DNA from: Solirubrobacterales bacterium
Lineage (GTDB): Bacteria > Actinomycetota > Thermoleophilia > Solirubrobacterales > 70-9
Length of the DNA: 36,600 nucleotides
NCBI GenBank assembly: GCA_025964255.1
Contig: JAOPZF010000044.1
Coordinates: forward strand, 1-36,600
Reading direction: 5' to 3'
Shown here: positions 30,559-36,600 of the stretch, one piece after another
How positions within the stretch are numbered: the first letter of the stretch is position 1
How the letters are laid out: each line of letters starts with the position of its first letter
Notes under the pieces: generated by a model
Seen by the model: only the letters and a program-made list of their open reading frames with translations
Database searches by the model: none
Told to the model about the DNA's origin: nothing
Program-made: the position numbers and the translations under genes

Positions 30559-32396
30559 CGCGGGGCGCTGTCGCGGCGCTTGGAGGCCTTGAGGCGGGTG
30601 ACTTTCTCGAGGATCAGCTTGCGCAGGCGGACGGAGTCGGGGGTCACTTCGACGCACTCGTCGTCGCGGAGGAACTCGAGCGACGCTTCCAGGGTCAGGC
30701 GCGTCGGCGGCGCCAGTCGGACCAGAACGTCGGCGCTCGAGGCCCGCATGTTCGTCTGCTGCTTGGCTTTGGTGGGGTTGACGTCGAGGTCTTCGGCGCG
30801 GGCGTTCTCGCCGATGATCATCCCCTCATAGACTTCCTCGCCGGAGCCGATGAAGAGCGATCCGCGGTCCTGCAGGCCGAAGAGGGAATAGGCCGCGGTC
30901 TGGCCACGGCGGTCCGCCACCAGCGAGCCGGTCTGCCGCGTCCGCAGCTCCCCGGCCCACGGCTCCCAACGATCGAAGACGTGGTGGAGGATCCCCGAAC
31001 CACGGGTCTCGGTCAGGAACTCGGTGCGGAAGCCGATCAGCCCACGGGCCGGCACCAGGTAGTCCATCCGCACCCAGCCGGTCGAGTGGTTGACCATCTG
31101 CTCGAGCCGCCCTTTGCGCCCGGCCAGCATCTGGGTGACCGCGCCGACGTGCTCCTCGGGGACGTCGATCGCCAGGCGCTCGACCGGCTCGTGCACTTTG
31201 CCGTCGATCTCCCGGGTGACGACGCGCGGCTGCCCGGCGGTCATCTCGAAGCCCTCGCGCCGCATGATCTCCAGCAGCACGACCAGTTGCAGCTCGCCGC
31301 GACCCTGGACCTCCCAGGCGTCGGGACGCTCGGTGTCCTTGACCCGGATCGAGACGTTGCCGATCAGCTCCTGGTCGAGGCGCGAGCGGATCTGCCGCGC
31401 GGTCAGTTTGTTGCCACCGCCCTGCCCGGCCAGCGGCGAGGTGTTGATCCCCAGCACCAGCGACAGCGACGGCTCATCGACCGTGATCACCGGCAGCGCC
31501 ACCGGGTTCTCGGGATCGGCGAGCGTCTCGCCGATCGTCACCTCTTCGATTCCGGCGACGGCGATGATTTCGCCAGGCCCGGCTTCTTGCGCGCTGACCC
31601 GTTCGAGGCCTTCGGTGATGAAGAGCTCCGACACGGCGGCGCGTTTGATCTCGCCGTTGGCGCGACACCAGGCAAGCTGCTGGCCCGCTTTGATCGTCCC
31701 CTGCCGCACCCGGCAGACCGCCAGGCGCCCCAGGTAAGGAGAGGCGTCGAGATTGGTCACGAGCGCCTGCAGCTCCGCGCCCTCGTCGTAGGTCGGCGCC
31801 GGGATCCGCTGCGTCATCAAGTCCAGCAGCGGCATCAGGTCGGTCCCCTCGACCCCCTGCTCGAGCGACGCCCAGCCGTCTTTCGCGTTGGTGTAGATGA
31901 TCGGGAAGTCGATCTGCTCGGAGTCCGCGTCGAGGTCGATGAACAGCTCATAGACTTCGTCGACGACCTCGGAGATCCGCGCGTCGGGTCGGTCGACCTT
32001 GTTGACGACGAGGATGATCGGCAGGCGGAGGTCGAGCGCCTTGCGCAGCACGAAGCGCGTCTGCGGCAGCGGCCCCTCCGACGCGTCGACCAGCAGCAGC
32101 GCCCCGTCGACCATCGTCAGCGCGCGCTCCACCTCGCCGCCGAAGTCGGCGTGGCCCGGGGTGTCGACGATGTTGAACTTGAGTCCGTCGTGGACGACCG
32201 CGGTGTTCTTGGCGAGGATCGTGATCCCCTTCTCCTTCTCCAAGTCCATCGAGTCCATCACGCGCTCGGCCACGTCCTGGCCTTTGCGGAAGGTTCCGGT
32301 CTGCCAGAGCATGGCGTCGACGAGCGTCGTCTTACCGTGGTCGACGTGGGCGATGATCGCGCAGTTGCGGAGGTCGTCTCTTGTTTTGGTCGTCAT
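30555..32396 (-). CDS. typA: Translational GTPase TypA/BipA
   Basis: 613 residues, normal length, from ATG 32394-32396; the frame to 32444 is an unconserved extension. GTPase motifs: [15 protein letters not shown] (G1), [10 protein letters not shown] (switch I), [14 protein letters not shown] (G3), NKVDRPDAR (G4). The EF-G-like domains II, III and V and the TypA-specific C-terminal domain ([27 protein letters not shown]) follow. It binds the ribosome near the EF-G site and helps 50S assembly and growth at low temperature. It lies downstream of a cold-shock gene on the same strand, but a terminator intervenes. No good ribosome site is seen before the ATG. Confidence 0.97.
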   Translation of the reverse strand: MTTKTRDDLRNCAIIAHVDHGKTTLVDAMLWQTGTFRKGQDVAERVMDSMDLEKEKGITILAKNTAVVHDGLKFNIVDTPGHADFGGEVERALTMVDGALLLVDASEGPLPQTRFVLRKALDLRLPIILVVNKVDRPDARISEVVDEVYELFIDLDADSEQIDFPIIYTNAKDGWASLEQGVEGTDLMPLLDLMTQRIPAPTYDEGAELQALVTNLDASPYLGRLAVCRVRQGTIKAGQQLAWCRANGEIKRAAVSELFITEGLERVSAQEAGPGEIIAVAGIEEVTIGETLADPENPVALPVITVDEPSLSLVLGINTSPLAGQGGGNKLTARQIRSRLDQELIGNVSIRVKDTERPDAWEVQGRGELQLVVLLEIMRREGFEMTAGQPRVVTREIDGKVHEPVERLAIDVPEEHVGAVTQMLAGRKGRLEQMVNHSTGWVRMDYLVPARGLIGFRTEFLTETRGSGILHHVFDRWEPWAGELRTRQTGSLVADRRGQTAAYSLFGLQDRGSLFIGSGEEVYEGMIIGENARAEDLDVNPTKAKQQTNMRASSADVLVRLAPPTRLTLEASLEFLRDDECVEVTPDSVRLRKLILEKVTRLKASKRRDSAPR

Positions 32397-32484
32397 AAGG
32401 GGGTTCGGCAGCCTAACTGGGGGAGATCGTCGGCCACGGCGCACGCCGGGCCGACCGGGGAAGAAACTGGGTCATTACAAGACG

Positions 32485-32508
32485 AAGCCCGCACGGAGGC
32501 GGGCTTCC
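32485..32508 (-). terminator. Terminator after the cold-shock gene
   Basis: GAAGCCCGC (32485-32493), 6-nt loop, GCGGGCTTC (32500-32508): a perfect 9-bp stem. On the minus strand it lies 24 nt after the csp stop and is followed by a modestly T-rich GTCTTGTAATG. It separates csp from typA. Confidence 0.75.
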
Positions 32509-32531
32509 CAGACGTCTATGAGCTAGCTGCT

Positions 32532-32738
32532 CTACGAAGTCTGCTGAACGCTGGCCGCGGCGGGGCCCTTCGGGCCTTCCTCGGACTCGTAGCTCACCTT
32601 GGCGCCCTCGGTCAGGGACTTGAAGCCCTCACCCATGATGGCACTGTGATGAACGAAGACGTCCTTCGAGCCGTCATCGGGCGTGATGAACCCGTAGCCC
32701 TTGTCGTCGCTAAACCACTTTACGGTTCCAGTAGGCAT
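32532..32738 (-). CDS. Cold-shock protein (CspA family)
   Basis: 68 residues from ATG 32736-32738 with GGAGG six bases upstream. Starts [21 protein letters not shown]1 is KGYGFI and RNP2 VFVHHSAI, both intact. It is a single cold-shock domain that binds single-stranded nucleic acid and works as an RNA chaperone. The tail [16 protein letters not shown] is typical. A leader of up to about 200 nt, with two hairpins, precedes it, as in other csp genes, and a terminator follows. Confidence 0.96.
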   Translation of the reverse strand: MPTGTVKWFSDDKGYGFITPDDGSKDVFVHHSAIMGEGFKSLTEGAKVSYESEEGPKGPAAASVQQTS

Positions 32739-32817
32739 GCATTGCCTCCACATCGTGTGCTGCAAACGCTGACGATGCTGAAAGGCAACGACATGCGAGC
32801 GCTAGACACAAACTTCA

Positions 32818-32842
32818 GCCGGTCATCCGGCCCTTTCAGGGC
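32818..32842 (-). other. Two short hairpins in the upstream region of the cold-shock gene
   Basis: GCCGG-TCAT-CCGGC (32818-32831) and GCCCT-TTC-AGGGC (32830-32842) overlap by two bases and so exclude each other. They could form alternative RNA structures in the csp leader, or terminate an upstream transcript. The remaining 32739-32958 holds no gene. Confidence 0.35.
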
Positions 32843-32958
32843 TGGACCGTAGCAGGATCAACGGCTTTGGGAAGTGAATTTTTGCCCCAATCAGGACCGG
32901 GGAGTTGGGACCGAGTCTCAGGGGATGGGCCGTCCGCGACCGCATCTAGCTTTCGATC

Positions 32959-33945
32959 GTGCGCTTCCTCGACCAGATCGACCGCGGCGCGATCGAGGAG
33001 ATGCTCGGTCGCGACGAGTATTTCTGGCTCGATCTCGACGCCCCGAGCGACGCCGACGTCGCCGCGCTCGATGACCTTTTCCACTGGCATCCGCTGGCGA
33101 TGGAGGACCTGCGTAAGAAAGGTCAGCGGCCGAAGCTCGAGGACTACGACCAGTACATGTTCCTCGTCTACTACGGGGCGGCGCCGCCCGAAGGTGGCGA
33201 ACCGCCGGCGCCCGACGCGCCGGTCGGGGCGGCGCCCGCCCGCGGCGAGCGCGTCGACCTCGAAGAGGTGCACGCCTTCGTCAGCGGCAGCTACCTGGTC
33301 ACCGTCCACGACGGCGAGTGCACGGCCCTCGACGAAGTACGCAAACGACTCGACCAGCAGGCACCGAGCTCCGAGCAGTTCGTCGTCTACCGGGTCCTCG
33401 ACGCCCTCACCGACAGCTTCTTCCCGCTGCTCGAGGACCTCGAAGACCGGCTCGAACACCTCGACGAGGAGATCTTCTCCCACCCGTCGCCCGACCACCT
33501 GCAGCCGCTGACCGAACTGCGCCGGGACCTGGTCATGCTCGGCCGGGTGGCGACCCCGCAGCGCGATCTGCTCGCCCGCCACATCGACGACATCCTCGAA
33601 ATCCCCGGCCTGCAGCCGGACTCGAAGAACTACTTCCGCGACGTCTACGACCACGCGATCCGCATCTCCGACCAGATCGACTCCTTCCGCGACCTCCTGA
33701 TCGGCAGCCGCGACGCCTACCTCTCGGTCACCTCCAACCGGCTCAACGAAATCTCCAAGCAGCTGACCCTGGTGGCGACGATCTTCCTGCCGCTCTCCTT
33801 CATCGTCGGTTTCTTCGGCCAGAACTTCGGCTGGATGGTGAGGAACATCAACAGCGAGTTGGACTTCTGGCTGATCGGCGGCGGCAGCATGGCCGTCTCG
33901 CTCGTCGTGCTGATCATCTGGCTGCGGCGCGGCGCCTACGACTGA
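32959..33945 (+). CDS. corA: CorA-family Mg2+/divalent-cation channel
   Basis: 328 residues from GTG 32959. A cytoplasmic alpha/beta domain (FWLDLDAPSDADVAALDDLF), then the long stalk helix (about 165-270), and two C-terminal membrane helices (about 263-287 and 303-322). The pore signature is FFGQNFGWM: GQN at 287-289 in place of the classical GMN. This variant is found in many actinobacterial CorA-like proteins and may shift ion preference. A Pro/Ala/Gly-rich insertion (GEPPAPDAPVGAAPARGER, about 80-98) interrupts the cytoplasmic domain. No strong ribosome site. It lies 51 nt before the S8 protease gene on the same strand. Confidence 0.92.
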   Translation: MRFLDQIDRGAIEEMLGRDEYFWLDLDAPSDADVAALDDLFHWHPLAMEDLRKKGQRPKLEDYDQYMFLVYYGAAPPEGGEPPAPDAPVGAAPARGERVDLEEVHAFVSGSYLVTVHDGECTALDEVRKRLDQQAPSSEQFVVYRVLDALTDSFFPLLEDLEDRLEHLDEEIFSHPSPDHLQPLTELRRDLVMLGRVATPQRDLLARHIDDILEIPGLQPDSKNYFRDVYDHAIRISDQIDSFRDLLIGSRDAYLSVTSNRLNEISKQLTLVATIFLPLSFIVGFFGQNFGWMVRNINSELDFWLIGGGSMAVSLVVLIIWLRRGAYD

Positions 33946-33996
33946 TTTCTGAGAATTCTTAAGTAGGCCTTGGCGAACGTCGATACCGTTGCCTGA

Positions 33997-36600
33997 ATGC
34001 TCGGTATTCCGAGACCCCAATTTTCATCCCCTTTTCTTGCCGCGCTCTTGACTCCGGCCCTCTTCGCCCTCGCCATGCTGGCGCCGGGCGGGGCGGCGGC
34101 AGCGTCCAGCGGGGAAGGATCGCTGACGCCCGAACTCGAACAGCTGAGCACGCCCGCGCTCGCCGAAGCGTCGCCGGAAGTGCAGGCGGAAGCGATCGGC
34201 GTGCCGTTCGAAGGGCCGGGCAGCCTGAGTCGCGAAGGCGAACGAGTCGTCGTCGAAGCCCACTTCGAAGGTGGCGCGCTGCAGCGGCTCGAAGCGCTGG
34301 AAGCGGCCGGAGCAAAGATCCTCGTCGCCAGCCGGGAATACCAGACGGTCGCGCTCTCGGTCGAACCCGCGAACCTCGAAGCGATCGCCGAAGTGCCTGG
34401 GATCGACGTTGTCGAGCCCTCGCTGCGGCCGGTCGTCTACGGGACCGAAGAAAGCGGCGTGACCACCTCCGCCAGTGACCCGAACGCGATCTGCGAAGGC
34501 GGCTCGGTGATCAGCAGGGCCTTCGAACAGCTCAACGTGAAATCCGCCCGTGAAACCTTTGGGGCGCGAGGACGGGGCATCACGGTCGGCGTTCTCTCGG
34601 ACTCATTCAATTTGGCGACGAAGAACGAGGGGGGCGGCTCGATCGCGACCAAAGCGGTCAACGACGAAGCCACCGACGATCTGCCGGGACTGAAAAATGA
34701 TTGCAGCGGCCAGCAGGTCGGCGTCCGCGTGCTCGAAGAGCCGTCTCCGAGCCCGGGGGAAGGCGTGCACGACGAGGGCCGGGCGATGCTTCAGGTCATC
34801 CACGATCTCGCGCCGCACGCCCAGCTCGCCTTCGCCACCGCCTATGTCTCGGAACTCGGATTCGCCGAAAACATCGAAAGGCTCGCCAAGCCCGTCCTCG
34901 AAGGCGGCGCAGGAGCGAACGTGATCGTCGACGATGTCTCCTATTACGACGAGCCGTACTTCCAGGAAGGCCCGATCGCCGATGCGATCCGCCGCGTCAC
35001 CGAAGCCTATGGCGTCACCTACCTGACCGCGGCCGGCAACAACAACCTCTTCGAATGGGAAGCCGGCCACGAAACGACCCGGGAAATAGGCTCCTGGGAA
35101 CGGTCCGAGTTCGACGACGTCGGCTGCCCGACGGTGCTCGCGTCGCGGGTTCAGAGTGGGGCATCCAGTTGTCTGAACTTCTCGCCCGCCGGCGAAGACT
35201 CCACCTTCGGTATCTCGGTAGAACCGGAATCGCGGCTGATCGTCGACCTGCAGTGGGCGGAACCCTGGTACGGACTCGCAAGCGACCTCGATGGCTACCT
35301 CCTGAACGGCTCAAAGACCAAAGTGCTCGACGAAAGCGCGAACCCGTCGTTCGCCCCGGTCGAAGTGTTGGAATGGGAAAACGAATCGGCCAGTTCAGTC
35401 GAAGTGAATTTGGTGGTCGACCGCTGTATCGGTCATAGCTGTAACCCGCTGGCCGATCCGGACGCCATGCCGCGGGTGAAATTCGGGCTGCTCGAGAACG
35501 GCGGCGGGGTCGAAGCGACGCAGTTTCACGAATCGGTACCGGGGGCCGGGATCACGGTCGGGCCAACGATCTTCGGTCACGCCGGGTCGCCGTCGGCGAT
35601 CACCGTGGGCGCGGTGTCGTACAACGAATCGAGGACGGCGCCGAAAGCCCCCGAGCGGTACTCCTCCCGCGGGCCGGTCACCAACTACTTCGGTCCGGTC
35701 AAAGGCACCACCCCAGCGGCCCCACTGGCGGTCCCGAAAGTGATCGAAAAGCCGGACATCACCGCCACCGACTGTGCCGCGACCACCTTCTTCTCCTTTC
35801 TCGAAGGAGCCACTTGGCGGTTTTGCGGCACCTCTGAGGCGGCTCCCCATGCCGCCGCAGTCGCCGCGCTGATGAAGCAGACGAAGGTGGTCGGCACCAC
35901 CGGGATCCGCGAAGCGATGGGGAAATCCGCGACCCCCTTCACCAAAGTGACCTCGAAATACGCGGTTGGCGCTGGGCTGCTGAATGCGGCGAGCGCACTG
36001 ATCCAGCTCGGCGGCAGCCCGGTCGAAGACCCGGCCAGCCAGCTCGTCGGACCCCGCGAAGAAGAAGGAACCGGTACCGAAGAAAGCGGCAAAGAAGGCT
36101 CGGGAACCGAAGCGGAAAAGGAAAATCCGCCGACCCCGATTCCGCCGACCCCGACCCCGGCGCCGGCGCCGGTCGTCTCGGTGACCAAGGGCCCGGCCTC
36201 GGTCGACAACGAATCGCGGCCGACTTTCGAATTCAGCGCCTCCCAGCAGGTCACCTTCACCTGCCAGATCGACGGCGTCGCGCCGCAGTCGTGCAGCTCT
36301 CCCTACGTCGCTCCGACGGCGCTCGGCGACGGCCAGCACGGCTTCGCGGTCGTCGGCACCGACGCCGCAGGGCGCAGCGGGGCGAGCAACACCTACTACT
36401 TCACCGTCGACACCAAGGCGCCGCGGGCGCGGATCGTCGGCCACCCGGCGAAGCTGGTGAAGACCGCCAAGTCGATCTACGTCGCCCGCTTCCGGCTGAC
36501 CGCCGACCAGTCCCCGGTCACCTTCTACTGCCAGATGGACCGCGAACCGCTGCGGATCTGTGGCGCCTCGATGACGGCCAAGGTGAAGCCCGGCAGCCAC
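33997..36600 (+). CDS. Secreted subtilisin-like S8 protease with Ig-like repeats (3' partial)
   Basis: The frame from ATG 33997 is open to the window end (868 residues). A signal peptide (FLAALLTPALFALAMLAPGGAAAA) and a propeptide-like region lead to the S8 domain. Catalytic Asp202 is in GVLSDSFN, His258 in GVHDEGRAML, oxyanion Asn348 in AAGNNN, and Ser613 in FCGTSEAAPHAAA: the complete triad, with a non-classical His context. A roughly 200-residue insertion lies between Asn348 and GHAGSPSAITVGAVSYNES. After a Glu/Gly and Pro/Thr linker (about 685-725) come an Ig-like domain (PTFEFSASQQVTFTCQIDG to VDTKAP) and the start of a second. It degrades proteins outside the cell. Glutamate is mostly GAA. 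No ribosome site is seen. Confidence 0.93.
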   Translation, partial: MLGIPRPQFSSPFLAALLTPALFALAMLAPGGAAAASSGEGSLTPELEQLSTPALAEASPEVQAEAIGVPFEGPGSLSREGERVVVEAHFEGGALQRLEALEAAGAKILVASREYQTVALSVEPANLEAIAEVPGIDVVEPSLRPVVYGTEESGVTTSASDPNAICEGGSVISRAFEQLNVKSARETFGARGRGITVGVLSDSFNLATKNEGGGSIATKAVNDEATDDLPGLKNDCSGQQVGVRVLEEPSPSPGEGVHDEGRAMLQVIHDLAPHAQLAFATAYVSELGFAENIERLAKPVLEGGAGANVIVDDVSYYDEPYFQEGPIADAIRRVTEAYGVTYLTAAGNNNLFEWEAGHETTREIGSWERSEFDDVGCPTVLASRVQSGASSCLNFSPAGEDSTFGISVEPESRLIVDLQWAEPWYGLASDLDGYLLNGSKTKVLDESANPSFAPVEVLEWENESASSVEVNLVVDRCIGHSCNPLADPDAMPRVKFGLLENGGGVEATQFHESVPGAGITVGPTIFGHAGSPSAITVGAVSYNESRTAPKAPERYSSRGPVTNYFGPVKGTTPAAPLAVPKVIEKPDITATDCAATTFFSFLEGATWRFCGTSEAAPHAAAVAALMKQTKVVGTTGIREAMGKSATPFTKVTSKYAVGAGLLNAASALIQLGGSPVEDPASQLVGPREEEGTGTEESGKEGSGTEAEKENPPTPIPPTPTPAPAPVVSVTKGPASVDNESRPTFEFSASQQVTFTCQIDGVAPQSCSSPYVAPTALGDGQHGFAVVGTDAAGRSGASNTYYFTVDTKAPRARIVGHPAKLVKTAKSIYVARFRLTADQSPVTFYCQMDREPLRICGASMTAKVKPGSH

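Noticed and set aside
30303-32852. 849-codon plus-strand frame opposite typA and csp
   Set aside because: Both genes on the other strand are unmistakable, and the frame has antisense composition.

Overview
The window is GC-rich, densely packed bacterial chromosome. It has GTG and TTG starts, 1-4 nt gene overlaps, actinobacterial-type families (Stf0 sulfotransferase, Drr-type drug exporter, CoxE/MoxR pair, AbiEi-DUF559 protein) and a flagellar operon. I infer a flagellated high-GC actinobacterium, most likely of the Thermoleophilia/Solirubrobacterales type. That placement rests on family resemblance only. No rRNA, tRNA, CRISPR array, insertion sequence or replication origin was seen, and no stretch above 300 nt lacks a gene.

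Layout. 1-3868 (minus): flagellar basal-body operon flgB-flgC-fliE-fliF-fliG-fliH, with fliH cut by the window edge. A sigma28-like promoter precedes flgB, and a second sits in front of a divergent PAS-GAF-GGDEF-EAL protein (3998-6301). 6274-8818 (minus): a three-gene ABC importer of the NMT1/ThiY type. 8914-12955: a sulfur-flavoured group (TauE/SafE permease, cysteine-free Rrf2 regulator, small membrane coiled-coil protein, Stf0 sulfotransferase, and a divergent sulfatase of the N-sulfoglucosamine type). 12921-18561: histidine phosphatase, CoxE-like VWA protein and MoxR ATPase on the minus strand, with an ABC export pair between VWA and MoxR on the plus strand, then a small membrane protein. 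18639-22074: lipoprotein and two cation/Ca2+ exchangers. 22041-25161 (minus): peroxiredoxin, SDR, alpha/beta hydrolase, a lysine-free acidic protein and a membrane-anchored repeat protein. 25280-26512: acyl-CoA dehydrogenase behind a perfect TetR-type operator. 26591-29503: Drr-type exporter with a divergent TetR regulator that carries a long coiled-coil N-terminus. 29540-30558: a symmetric four-site repeat array and a frameshifted AbiEi/DUF559 gene. 30555-32738 (minus): TypA and a cold-shock protein. 32959-33945: CorA. 33997 to the end: a secreted S8 protease, open at the right edge.

Points most worth a second look: the mirror-symmetric CGCGGTCGACC array at 29540-29644 at the start of the broken AbiEi-like gene; a sharp switch between GAA and GAG glutamate codons that follows whether the product is exported, visible even between the adjacent genes fliF and fliG; the sigma28-like promoter on the early flagellar operon; a bidirectional promoter with overlapping -10 elements at 14967-14973; the operator cluster spanning both start codons of the Drr/TetR pair; and a cation exchanger whose conserved N-terminus has no ATG, GTG or TTG start.
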